DNA of 64,000 nucleotides from Paludibacteraceae bacterium. GTDB lineage: Bacteria; Bacteroidota; Bacteroidia; Bacteroidales; Paludibacteraceae. Where the stretch lies: the NCBI GenBank assembly GCA_017649925.1, contig JAGCFX010000070.1, positions 1-64,000 of the forward strand, read 5' to 3'. This document shows positions 49,652 to 58,211 of the stretch, piece by piece. The number at the start of each line of letters is the position of its first letter. Within the stretch, counting starts at the first letter, position 1. The notes under the pieces are model-generated. The model was not told where the DNA came from. It saw only the letters and a program-made list of their open reading frames with translations, and searched no databases. The translations under genes and the position numbers were made by a program.

Positions 49652-50515
49652 ATGCAACCGACAAAAAGCACATGGAACCGGCAGATCATGGCGGTGGAGC
49701 AGCAGGGCGTCTCGGTGGAACGTGAGGTGCATCGTTTTGCGCGATATGACGTCGATCTGGTCTTTCCTTACATCATCCTCACCCTCTGTCTCCGCGGCAC
49801 AGCTCGCGCGCTGTACGACATGCGCGAAGTGACCCACCGACCCAATGACCTCGCCTTCATCATGCCCGGACATATCATGCGGCCACTCGAGTGCTCTGAG
49901 GACTACACCTACGCACGGCTGTTTGTGTCCTCCCAACTATTCAGCGACCTCCGTATGTACACCTTCAGCCATGACTACGATAAATTCAACTATGCCCCGA
50001 TATGCACACTGACGGATGAACAGGCACAACGGCTGTTGGTCTTCATGGAGCAGTTGGGCGTCATCGCCGGACATACCGACGAAGAACTGCCGCACCGCTA
50101 TCAGGCACTGCTCGCGCAACTGTCCGTCGGCTACGAGATGCTCAATTTCTACCGCCGCGAGCAGGACAAACAATGGGCGCAAAGCAGGCACATGGACCTC
50201 TTCAACCGCTTCTGCGAACTGGTCGTGGAGCATTACCGCGAGTCCAAGGAGATTCAGTTCTATGCCGCACAACTGCGCCTCACGCCCAAGTACTTCTCCA
50301 AGTCCATCCGGGCGGCAGCAGGTATCTCGCCCGGCGAGTGGATCGAGCAGTATGTCGTCACTCAGGCCAAAAGACTGATCGAGAACTATCCCCACCATAC
50401 CCTCAAGGAGATTGCTTTCATGCTCGGCTTCAACGAACCATCTTCCTTCTACCGCTATTTCAAGCACGCCACCGGCATCACCGCCAAGCAGTTTCGTGAC
50501 AGCCTGAAGGCATAA
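49652..50515 (+). CDS. AraC family transcriptional regulator
   Basis: A 287-residue regulator: an N-terminal cupin-like sensing domain (about 1-170, with IMPGHIMRPLECSEDYTYARL resembling the AraC_binding fold) and a C-terminal double HTH at about 185-285. The second HTH reads LKEIAFMLGFNEPSSFYRYFKHATGI in adjacent blocks, a strong family match. It has its own promoter and a terminator, so it is monocistronic. The effector and targets cannot be read; the orphan promoter and secreted gene upstream are candidates. Confidence 0.93.
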   Translation: MQPTKSTWNRQIMAVEQQGVSVEREVHRFARYDVDLVFPYIILTLCLRGTARALYDMREVTHRPNDLAFIMPGHIMRPLECSEDYTYARLFVSSQLFSDLRMYTFSHDYDKFNYAPICTLTDEQAQRLLVFMEQLGVIAGHTDEELPHRYQALLAQLSVGYEMLNFYRREQDKQWAQSRHMDLFNRFCELVVEHYRESKEIQFYAAQLRLTPKYFSKSIRAAAGISPGEWIEQYVVTQAKRLIENYPHHTLKEIAFMLGFNEPSSFYRYFKHATGITAKQFRDSLKA

Positions 50516-50550
50516 AAAAAGAGGCAAACAACCGTTGCCTCTTCTGTTTT
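50514..50550. terminator. Bidirectional terminator between araC-type gene and hpf
   Basis: GAGGCAA / TTGCCTC form a seven-base-pair stem, with an A-run on the left and TTCTGTTTT on the right, so it can stop transcription from both sides. Confidence 0.88.
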
Positions 50551-50561
50551 CTATACTGGTC

Positions 50562-50837
50562 TTATCCGTTCTTGCGGCGCTCCAACTGACCCTCCAGCGC
50601 ATTCAGACATGCGTCCAGCGCTTCCTCAAAAGTATCAGCCGTCTTCTCTGCAAATAGACCCGCAATACGTACCTTCACTTCCTTGTTGGCGTTCGTCTGC
50701 GGCTTAATAACGGACATGCGAACTTCTACCTTGTCGTCCGCGTTCAAATGACGCTCAAAACGGCTCATTTTCTTGTCAATAAACTGCTCGAGTTTCTCTG
50801 CCATCTCGAAATTTACGGCATTAATCGTCATGTTCAT
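50562..50837 (-). CDS. hpf: Ribosome hibernation promoting factor, short form
   Basis: A 91-residue HPF/YfiA protein that binds the 30S decoding site and parks ribosomes in slow growth. It begins MNMTINAVNFEMAEKLEQFIDKKM, aligned with the family start (MEIRIQSIHF), and has KVEVRMSVIKPQTN and ADTFEEALDACLNALEGQL. The long-form C-terminal dimerisation domain is absent. It is transcribed from a promoter overlapping that of gcvP. Confidence 0.9.
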   Translation of the reverse strand: MNMTINAVNFEMAEKLEQFIDKKMSRFERHLNADDKVEVRMSVIKPQTNANKEVKVRIAGLFAEKTADTFEEALDACLNALEGQLERRKNG

Positions 50838-50873
50838 AGTAGTATATTTTTAAGTGTTAAACAAAATTTTGTG

Positions 50874-50904
50874 CAAAATTACAAAAATATTTTGATATGT
50901 GCAA
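50874..50904 (-). promoter_or_regulatory. Promoter for hpf
   Basis: Minus strand: TTG at 50904-50902, 20-nt spacer starting CACATATC, TAATTTTG at 50881-50874. Its -33 region overlaps that of the gcvP promoter. Confidence 0.8.
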
Positions 50905-50921
50905 ATTTTTTACTACCTTTG
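50892..50921 (+). promoter_or_regulatory. Promoter for gcvP
   Basis: TTG at 50892, 19-nt spacer, TACCTTTG at 50914-50921, then CAGCG; leader about 33 nt. Face-to-face overlap with the hpf promoter, so the two may compete for polymerase. Confidence 0.8.
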
Positions 50922-50959
50922 CAGCGTTTTTTTGAAGAAAAAATATTCAATACCCCTAT

Positions 50960-53779
50960 ATGAAAGTAAATTACTTGGAGTCGCGTCACATCGGATTGAC
51001 GCCGGAAGAAGAAAAACACATGTTATCGGCCATCGGTGCGGAGTCCATGGAAGCCCTTATCCGCGAGACGATGCCGGCGGATATTCTGTTGCCGGAACCC
51101 ATTGAACTGGACGAACCGCTGACGGAGCAGAAGCACCTCGAGACGGCGCAGAGCCTGCTGGAGGAGAATATCCCCGCACGCTCGTATATAGGCCGCGGAT
51201 GGTATGGCACCATCACGCCTGCCGTCATCCGCCGAAACATGCTTGAGAACCCCGTGTGGTACACTTCTTATACGCCTTATCAGGCTGAGGTGAGTCAGGG
51301 ACGACTGGAAGCGCTCTTTGTCTTCCAGACCATGATCAGCGACCTCACCGGTCTGCCGCTGGCGAACTGCTCGTTGCTCGACGAGGCGACGGCGGCCGCA
51401 GAGTCCGTCACGATGATGCGAAACCTGCGCTCGCGCGAACAGGTCAAAGCCAACGTCCGCAAAGTGTTTGTGGACGAAAAGATATGGCCGAACACCTTAT
51501 CTGTACTGCGCACGCGTGCAAAAGGACAAGACATAGAGATTGTCACCGGCAGTTACGCTGATTTTCAGCCCTCTGCGGACTTCTTCGGTGCACTCGTGCA
51601 ATGGCCAAACGCAGATGGTGCCATCGAGGACTACGAAGCTTTCATCGATGACTGTCATGCGGCGGGACTCAAAGTGACGGTAGTGGCTGATCTCATGGCT
51701 CTCGCGCTCCTCAAACCGCTCAACGCCGACATCATGTGCGGCACAGCACAGCGTTTCGGACTGCCGATGGGCTTCGGTGGGCCGACCGCCGGCTATATGG
51801 CTACGCGTGATGAATACAAGCGTGACATGCCGGGACGTATCATCGGTCTGAGCAAAGATAAATACGAGCGCCCTGCTTACCGCCTTGCCCTGCAGACGCG
51901 TGAACAGCATATCAAACGTGAGCGCGCCACATCGAATATCTGCACCGCCGAAGCACTCTCTGCCATGATGGCAGGTATGTATGGCGTTTACCACGGCGCA
52001 GAAGGTATACGCGAGATAGCAGAGGGTATTCACGGCAAAGCCGTGTACCTCAGCGAGATGCTCCAAGCATACGGCTTCAACCAAGAGAACGCGGAGTTCT
52101 TCGATACGCTCAAGATAACGCGTGATGACGACCCGGACTGGCAACAAAGGCTGCACGACATCGCTGAACCGATGGGTATCAACTGCTACTACGACCCGCA
52201 GGGGTGGGTAGGGCTCTCCATCGACGAGACGGTGGACCTCGACGACATGAACGACCTGATTGCTATCTTCGCTGAAGTGAGTGGAAACATCGCGCAATAC
52301 GAGGACTCCGAAGAGGCTTTCAACGGACTCTGGGCCATCGAAGAGAACCGCGTGCGTGACATCGACTTCATGCAGGCTGACGTCTTCAAGCGCTATCATA
52401 CCGAAACCGAACTGATGCGTTATCTCAAGCGCCTCGACCGCAAGGATATATCGTTGGCTACCTCGATGATTCCGTTGGGCTCTTGTACAATGAAACTCAA
52501 CCCGGCGGCTGCCATGATACCTATTACCTACGGTAACGCCCTGGCCGTTCATCCGCTGGCACCCGAAGAGCAGACTGCCGGCTACGAAGCTATCATGAAT
52601 GACCTCAAGCGCCAGTTACTCGCCATCACGGGCTTTGACGCTTGCACCCTGCAGCCCACTTCCGGCGCTGCCGGAGAATACACAGGTCTGGTAGTCATCC
52701 GTGAGTTCCTCCGCCGCAATAAGCAGTCGCAACGTAATATCCTTCTTATCCCTGCTTCCGCTCACGGTACCAACCCTGCCTCCTGCGTACAAGCGGGCTT
52801 CACGCCTTGCGTCGTGCAATGTGATGAGCAAGGAAACACCGACCTTGCAGACTGGAAAGCCAAAGCCGAAGAGCATAAGGATGTGCTGGCAGGCTGTATG
52901 ATAACTTACCCCTCCACGCACGGTATCTTCGAGCAGGACATACGCGCGATGATTGCTGCCGTGCATGACAACGGAGGATATGTCTATATGGACGGCGCGA
53001 ACATGAATGCACAGATAGGCTGGACCAACCCTGCCTTCATCGGTGCGGATGTCTGCCACCTCAACCTGCATAAGTCCTTTGCCTCGCCTCACGGCGGCGG
53101 TGGACCCGGCGCAGGCGCAGTATGCTGCATAGCTAAGATGGAGGACTGTCTGCCTGCCGAGGACGCTAATCGCGTCTCTTCTGCCCTCTACGGCAATGCG
53201 AACATGGCGCTTATCTCGTGGGGATATATTGCTATGATGGGCTGCGAAGGACTGCGCCACGCTACCGCAGCGGCTATTCTCTCCGCTAACTACATGGCGA
53301 AACGCCTCAAAGACGCTTACGGCATTGTCTATACGGGAGCTACGGGCAGGGTAGGTCACGAGCTTATTCTGGACTGCCGCCAGTTCCACGCCATCGGTAT
53401 CACCGAAGCGGATATAGCCAAACGACTGATGGACTACGGCTATCATGCGCCGACACTCTCGTTCCCTGTTCACGGCACACTCATGGTAGAGCCTACGGAG
53501 TCGGAGTCACTGCAGGAGATCGACCGCTTCTGCGATGTGCTGCTGCAGATACGGCAAGAGATAGCGGACATCGAGTCCGGCAAAGCCGATAAAGAAGACA
53601 ACGTGCTCATCAACGCGCCGCACCCCGAGTATGAAGTGGTGGCAGACGAATGGTTGCATCCGTACAGCCGTCAACAGGCCGCTTACCCGACGGAGTGGGT
53701 GGCACAAACGAAGTTCTGGTGCCCTGTGGGACGCGTTGATAACGGCTTCGGAGACCGTAACTTGGTAGCTAAGTTCTAA
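50960..53779 (+). CDS. gcvP: Glycine dehydrogenase (decarboxylating), P protein
   Basis: The PLP-dependent P protein of the glycine cleavage system, which decarboxylates glycine and passes the aminomethyl group to lipoyl-GcvH. The 939-residue single-chain form covers both halves split in some bacteria. Motifs: N-terminal RHIGLTPEEEKHML, YTPYQAEVSQGRLE, the central STMIPLGSCTMKLNPAA-type segment, and HLNLHKSFASPHGGGGPGAG with the PLP lysine. No gcvT, gcvH or lpd is adjacent, and there is no glycine riboswitch in the short leader. Confidence 0.96.
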   Translation: MKVNYLESRHIGLTPEEEKHMLSAIGAESMEALIRETMPADILLPEPIELDEPLTEQKHLETAQSLLEENIPARSYIGRGWYGTITPAVIRRNMLENPVWYTSYTPYQAEVSQGRLEALFVFQTMISDLTGLPLANCSLLDEATAAAESVTMMRNLRSREQVKANVRKVFVDEKIWPNTLSVLRTRAKGQDIEIVTGSYADFQPSADFFGALVQWPNADGAIEDYEAFIDDCHAAGLKVTVVADLMALALLKPLNADIMCGTAQRFGLPMGFGGPTAGYMATRDEYKRDMPGRIIGLSKDKYERPAYRLALQTREQHIKRERATSNICTAEALSAMMAGMYGVYHGAEGIREIAEGIHGKAVYLSEMLQAYGFNQENAEFFDTLKITRDDDPDWQQRLHDIAEPMGINCYYDPQGWVGLSIDETVDLDDMNDLIAIFAEVSGNIAQYEDSEEAFNGLWAIEENRVRDIDFMQADVFKRYHTETELMRYLKRLDRKDISLATSMIPLGSCTMKLNPAAAMIPITYGNALAVHPLAPEEQTAGYEAIMNDLKRQLLAITGFDACTLQPTSGAAGEYTGLVVIREFLRRNKQSQRNILLIPASAHGTNPASCVQAGFTPCVVQCDEQGNTDLADWKAKAEEHKDVLAGCMITYPSTHGIFEQDIRAMIAAVHDNGGYVYMDGANMNAQIGWTNPAFIGADVCHLNLHKSFASPHGGGGPGAGAVCCIAKMEDCLPAEDANRVSSALYGNANMALISWGYIAMMGCEGLRHATAAAILSANYMAKRLKDAYGIVYTGATGRVGHELILDCRQFHAIGITEADIAKRLMDYGYHAPTLSFPVHGTLMVEPTESESLQEIDRFCDVLLQIRQEIADIESGKADKEDNVLINAPHPEYEVVADEWLHPYSRQQAAYPTEWVAQTKFWCPVGRVDNGFGDRNLVAKF

Positions 53780-53792
53780 ACAACGTCAAGCC

Positions 53793-54770
53793 ATGTTGCG
53801 TTATAGTTCTTTTGTCAACCCGCATAACGCGGAGAATGCACCTCTGGCGCATAAGATTTTTGAATATCTGGTCATCATCATCGGTATCGCACCGATGGCG
53901 CTGATGGTCAACTGGGTATTGCTGCCGCATGCCTTTGTCGGCGGTGGTCTGACGGGTATCTGTTCGGCGATCTATTATGTCACGGACGAACTTTTTCCAT
54001 CCCTTTTCCCAAAATATAACGGCGCTATACCGGTGTGGCTGACCACTTTCGTCTTTAACGCCATTCTGCTTACCATCGCAGGTCTTACGGTGGGATGGAA
54101 GTTCTGTATCCGCACCATGGTCGGCGTGGCGGCAATAACGTTCTGGTATCGCGTCATTCCTATTCTGCCGCACCCCATCATCTCTGATCCGTGGCTCGGC
54201 GCCATCATCGGCGGTTTTGTCTTTGGTCTCAGTCTCGGCTGTGTACTCGCGGCCAACGGTTCATCCGGAGGAACGGATATCGTGGCAATGATAGTAAACC
54301 ATTACCGTAATATATCGCTCGGCAACATCATGTTAGCCTGCGATGTGCTTATTATTGCTTCCGCATTCTTCCTTCCGTTGCCCAGTTATATGCAGGCCGA
54401 GGGAGGAGATCCCAATTATCTGCATATCAAACGAGTGCTTTATGGTGTGGCAATGACCATCTCTTATACGGTGGCGGTGGACTGGCTCATGGCGCGGCTC
54501 CATCGTTCTGTCCATTTCCTCATCTATTCCACCAAATATGATGAGATTGCTACCGCCATCAATACCACCGTAAACCGCGGTGTGACGGTCTTGGACGGCA
54601 CGGGCTGGTATTCAAAGAAACCCGTCAAAGTAATCTCTGTACTCGTCCGTAAGCCCGAGAGTTCGCTGGTCTTCAAACTGGTTCATGACATCGACCCCAA
54701 TGCCCTCGTATCCATTGCAGACGTCGGCGGTGTCTTCGGTTCAGGCTTTGACAAAATAAAAGCAAAATAA
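53793..54770 (+). CDS. YitT family membrane protein (second copy)
   Basis: A 325-residue YitT protein with helices in residues about 25-235 (GGGLTGICSAIYYV, GCVLAANGSSGGTDIVAMI) and a C-terminal DUF2179 domain (FLIYSTKYDEIATAINTTVNRG, then GTGWYSKKPVKVISVLV). It is more compact than the paralogue at 11.6 kb. It starts 13 nt after gcvP, so the two are probably co-transcribed. Function not established. Confidence 0.88.
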   Translation: MLRYSSFVNPHNAENAPLAHKIFEYLVIIIGIAPMALMVNWVLLPHAFVGGGLTGICSAIYYVTDELFPSLFPKYNGAIPVWLTTFVFNAILLTIAGLTVGWKFCIRTMVGVAAITFWYRVIPILPHPIISDPWLGAIIGGFVFGLSLGCVLAANGSSGGTDIVAMIVNHYRNISLGNIMLACDVLIIASAFFLPLPSYMQAEGGDPNYLHIKRVLYGVAMTISYTVAVDWLMARLHRSVHFLIYSTKYDEIATAINTTVNRGVTVLDGTGWYSKKPVKVISVLVRKPESSLVFKLVHDIDPNALVSIADVGGVFGSGFDKIKAK

Positions 54771-54800
54771 GTGCGATTTGTAAAAAAAATGCGCAATTAT

Positions 54801-54831
54801 TTGCATATGTCAAAAAAAAGCAGTACTTTTG
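54801..54831 (+). promoter_or_regulatory. Promoter for tRNA-Ser
   Basis: TTG at 54801, 20-nt spacer CATATGTC plus A-tract, TACTTTTG at 54824-54831, then CACCC. The tRNA starts at 54847. Confidence 0.85.
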
Positions 54832-54846
54832 CACCCGCTTTTGACA

Positions 54847-54935
54847 GGAGAGTTGACTGAGTGGTCGAAAGTGCCGCACTCGAAATGCGGTGTACGCATT
54901 ACGTCGTACCGGGGGTTCGAATCCCTCACTCTCCG
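54847..54935 (+). tRNA. tRNA-Ser (anticodon CGA)
   Basis: An 89-nt class II tRNA. Acceptor stem GGAGAGT / ACTCTCC, D-arm with GGTCGAAAG, anticodon stem CCGCA / TGCGG with loop CT-CGA-AA (anticodon 54881-54883, reading UCG), a long variable arm and T-loop TTCGAAT. The discriminator base is G, as in serine tRNAs. CCA is not encoded. Confidence 0.97.
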
Positions 54936-54944
54936 CGGTAAAAG

Positions 54945-54979
54945 AATAGGATGCCCACAAGGGGTATCCTATTTCTTTT
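54945..54979 (+). terminator. Terminator after tRNA-Ser
   Basis: AATAGGAT-CCC and GGG-TATCCTATT form a long stem with ACAA loop (small internal mismatch), followed by TTCTTTTATT. Confidence 0.9.
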
Positions 54980-55132
54980 ATTCGGAGATGAGGGCCTTCT
55001 CACTCCCCGGTCGGTGGGTTGCCGCTACGCTCTGTCGATTATTGCTCCGCAATTTTCGAATCTCTCATTGCAAGATCGGTGCCCTTGAATCCCTCACTCC
55101 TCATAAAATCACAAAAATATTTTCTCCAAAAT
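54980..55132. other. Intergenic stretch with decayed copies of the tRNA-Ser 3' end
   Basis: No gene. GAATCCCTCACTC at 55087-55099 is identical to 54919-54931 of the tRNA T-arm and acceptor, and TTCGAATCTCTCA at 55055-55067 differs by one base from TTCGAATCCCTCA in the tRNA. These could be remnants of duplicated attachment sites or of a lost second tRNA. Confidence 0.5.
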
Positions 55133-55163
55133 TTTTATAATTCAAAAAAAAGTTGTATCTTTG
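55133..55163 (+). promoter_or_regulatory. Promoter for the helicase-nuclease genes
   Basis: TATCTTTG at 55156-55163 followed by CAACC; the -33 position reads TTT rather than TTG, with an A-tract spacer. It overlaps the nominal TTG start of the helicase ORF at 55161, so the real start lies later. Confidence 0.72.
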
Positions 55164-55181
55164 CAACCGAATTACAGATTC

Positions 55182-58100
55182 ATGGAGATGCAAAAGCCGC
55201 TTATAGATGTTCATTCGCCTGTAACAATCTGTCGGGCGTCTGCGGGTACGGGAAAAACGTACACGCTGGCGGCTTATTATGTGGGCTTGTTGCTCTCCGG
55301 AGAAGACTACCGTTCGATTCTTGCAATCACCTTTACCAACAAGGCAACGGCAGAGATGAGCGAGCGTATTCTTCATTACCTTCATCTTATTTCGCAAGGT
55401 GAAGCAGCTGATTTTCTGAGTTATGCACGGCGGTTCATGCTTCGTGACACGAATGCGCCGGACACGTTGCTGGCCAAGCGGGCGGGGGAGTGTTTCAAGC
55501 GCATGTTGCTGGACTACGACAACGTGCAGATCATGACCATCGACTCGTTCCTGCAAACGCTGCTGAGCGGTCTGGCGGGAGTGCTGCGCATGAGTGCGGG
55601 CTTGAAGACGGAACTGGATATAGATCATGTTATTCAAACAGCGGTAGATAAGTTGCTGACTACCGACATGACGGCAGCCGATCGTACCATCCTGGAGGAC
55701 TACATGCGGTTAAAGCTGGATCAGGAGTCGCAATGGGACGTTCGTCAAAGTCTCTGCAGCATGGCGAAGGAGTTATACAACGAAGCGGTGCAAATGCTCG
55801 ATTTCAACGGACAAATATGTTTTGATGCCGCTTCTATTGCCCGCCGACGCGAGACCATTGCAAAGCAATGGTTGGAAAACGAAGATTTGGCGGCCTTGCG
55901 TGTGATACTTAGGCAATGTAATCCGGAGGGCTATAATCGCTATACCAAAGCCGCTTATGAGCGCTTGCAGCGCAGTGTTGCCGATCCGTCTAAAGTGACG
56001 CCGAAAGATCGTTTTCGCGGAGTGGCGGATAAATACTGCAATGCCGATGAGATGGCGCGCGCTACAGAACTGGCGGAACACCTGAACCGCACATACAACA
56101 CGCAGCAACTCACCATCCGTTTCAGCCGTGACATGGAGTTGATGTCGTCGCTGCAAGCCTTGATACAACGCGAGTTGTCGGAGGCTAACTGTGCCTTCCT
56201 GGCACATACTGCCGGTACACTGACCAAAGCACTGCGTGCCGGAGACGCGGACTTTATCCTTGAGAAAGCAGGCATTCGATATAAGCATATTCTCATCGAT
56301 GAGTTCCAGGATACCAGTCAACTGCAGTGGAGTGTTATCAACCAGTTGCTGCAAGATGTGCTCGCAGGAGCAGGAAACACGCTACTCATCGTAGGCGATA
56401 TTAAGCAATCGATATATCGCTGGCGTAACGGAGACTGGCATATCATGGACACTCTCCATTACCCGAATACCAATAAGGAATTTACCTCTCTTACCAAGAA
56501 TTTCCGTAGTAGCGAAGAAGTCATTAGATTTAATCTCTCGCTCTTTGACCATATTATTAAGAGCGCCGACGACGCCCTCGTAGAACGCATCTATAGCGAA
56601 GGATACACCCCTGACAAGCTGAGTGAATTCTATCAAGCAGACAAGAAAAAGGGTGGATATGTGCATTTCAAGGCGTTCCAGAACGGCACAAAGGAAGACT
56701 TGACCTTTGCGATGTTCGATACCATGGAGCAATTATTGCAAAAAGGCGCGGTTCCATCGGATATAATGATCTTGGTGCGAGAGCATAAGGAGGCGGTCTT
56801 TGTGACCGATCTGCATGCTTCGCTGGATTCCGTTGCCTATCCTTTGCTTGCTAAGGCACATATGGTGTCGGCGGATAGTTTCCTGTTGGAGGCTTCGCAA
56901 GACGTGCAAACGGTGATCGCGGGGCTGAAGGCAGTGCTTAAAAAGGATGTTGTGGCGGAGGAATATATCAAAATGACTACCGGAAAGACCGATGCCATCG
57001 AACAAATTAAAGAGAGAGTTAAACCCAATATACCGCTTTATGAAGCCGTTAATGAACTGATAAGACTGCTACTGACGGACGAGAACGGTCAATACCAAGG
57101 TACGGAAACGGCATATCTCAATAGTCTTTTGGACCGCACGCGGGACTATGTGAGCTCTTATGGCAGCCATTGGAACGATTTCCTCGTTTATTGGGATGAT
57201 ACCATGCACGCCAAGCCTATTCCTGCCGCTTCCACGGATGCCATACAAATCATGACGGTGCATAAGAGTAAAGGACTGCAGGCGCAGACACTCTTTGTGC
57301 CTTTCTGTATGTGGACCAAGGAAGCCGGCAAACATCCTCAGAAAATATGGTGTAAGGTAGCCGAGGAGATAGAAGGCAAGGACTTTGTGCCTGTACAAGA
57401 CGGCTTTGAGATGTCCGAATCGGCGTATAACGCGGAATATAAGGAGGAACACATCAATATGCGTATTGACAACCTCAATATGCTGTATGTGGCGCTCACG
57501 CGTGCGGAAGACAACTTATATATATCCACTTCCTATCCGGTCAATAAGGATGGTCAAAAGGGCGTTTGTAATCACGTAGGGCGTTATATAATGGATTTTG
57601 TGGGTGAGGATGAGTATGAAGCCGGTACTCCAATAATTAAAACGTCTTCAACGACCTCACAAGCAGGCCAAATCATTACTTCCGAACTTTGGGCTAACAG
57701 TGACCAAGTGCGTTTCGTACAGTCGCAGGAAGGTGCGTTATATACCGACTATGGGGATGAGGCGTACCGCCGTGTAGCACGTATGGAGGAAGGAACGTTA
57801 TGCCATGAGATATTTGCCCACTTACGCAAAGCGGATGAACTGGAGGCGGTATTAGATGACTTCGAGACGCGTGGCGAGATAAAGGACAAACAACAACGGG
57901 AAGAACTAAAATCCCTGATTTCTTCGGCATGGGAAGGTAATGAGCAAATGCGTGAGTGGTTCAGTGCACCGTATGAATTACGCCTCGAAGAAGCGATATA
58001 TATTGATAATAGGGAATTGCGGCCGGACCGCGTGATGATAAACCCGCAGACAGGTGAAGCAATCGTGCTGGATTATAAGTTCGGTATCTGGGAAGACAAA

Positions 58101-58211
58101 TATATCACGCAGGTAAAGGACTACATGGAAGCCTTGCGTAGGATGGGGTATAAGCCCGTCCGCGGATACTTGTGGTTCGGAAGGCAAAATAAATTAAGGG
58201 AAATCAAGTGA
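55182..58211 (+). CDS. UvrD/AddA-type helicase with C-terminal nuclease
   Basis: A 1009-residue superfamily I helicase. Walker A CRASAGTGKTYTLA, Walker B LIDEFQDTSQLQW, motif GDIKQSIYRWRNGD, motif V TVHKSKGLQAQTLFVPF and motif VI YVALTRAEDNLYIS are present. A C-terminal PD-(D/E)XK nuclease domain is shown by PDRVMINPQTGEAIVLDYKFG (Asp and D-Y-K). This is the AddA subunit plan: resection of broken DNA ends for RecA loading. I use ATG 55182; ATG 55188 is possible, and 55161 is excluded by the promoter. It overlaps the next gene by 1 nt. Confidence 0.88.
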   Translation: MEMQKPLIDVHSPVTICRASAGTGKTYTLAAYYVGLLLSGEDYRSILAITFTNKATAEMSERILHYLHLISQGEAADFLSYARRFMLRDTNAPDTLLAKRAGECFKRMLLDYDNVQIMTIDSFLQTLLSGLAGVLRMSAGLKTELDIDHVIQTAVDKLLTTDMTAADRTILEDYMRLKLDQESQWDVRQSLCSMAKELYNEAVQMLDFNGQICFDAASIARRRETIAKQWLENEDLAALRVILRQCNPEGYNRYTKAAYERLQRSVADPSKVTPKDRFRGVADKYCNADEMARATELAEHLNRTYNTQQLTIRFSRDMELMSSLQALIQRELSEANCAFLAHTAGTLTKALRAGDADFILEKAGIRYKHILIDEFQDTSQLQWSVINQLLQDVLAGAGNTLLIVGDIKQSIYRWRNGDWHIMDTLHYPNTNKEFTSLTKNFRSSEEVIRFNLSLFDHIIKSADDALVERIYSEGYTPDKLSEFYQADKKKGGYVHFKAFQNGTKEDLTFAMFDTMEQLLQKGAVPSDIMILVREHKEAVFVTDLHASLDSVAYPLLAKAHMVSADSFLLEASQDVQTVIAGLKAVLKKDVVAEEYIKMTTGKTDAIEQIKERVKPNIPLYEAVNELIRLLLTDENGQYQGTETAYLNSLLDRTRDYVSSYGSHWNDFLVYWDDTMHAKPIPAASTDAIQIMTVHKSKGLQAQTLFVPFCMWTKEAGKHPQKIWCKVAEEIEGKDFVPVQDGFEMSESAYNAEYKEEHINMRIDNLNMLYVALTRAEDNLYISTSYPVNKDGQKGVCNHVGRYIMDFVGEDEYEAGTPIIKTSSTTSQAGQIITSELWANSDQVRFVQSQEGALYTDYGDEAYRRVARMEEGTLCHEIFAHLRKADELEAVLDDFETRGEIKDKQQREELKSLISSAWEGNEQMREWFSAPYELRLEEAIYIDNRELRPDRVMINPQTGEAIVLDYKFGIWEDKYITQVKDYMEALRRMGYKPVRGYLWFGRQNKLREIK

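Noticed and set aside
49448..49936. 162-residue minus-strand ORF over the araC-type promoter region
   Set aside because: It spans both divergent promoters and the start of the AraC gene; the candidate small RNA explains the minus-strand promoter better.
51497..52552. 351-residue ORF antisense to gcvP (and 52616-53473)
   Set aside because: Both are long only because gcvP codon use leaves few stops on the other strand; no family features and no promoter.
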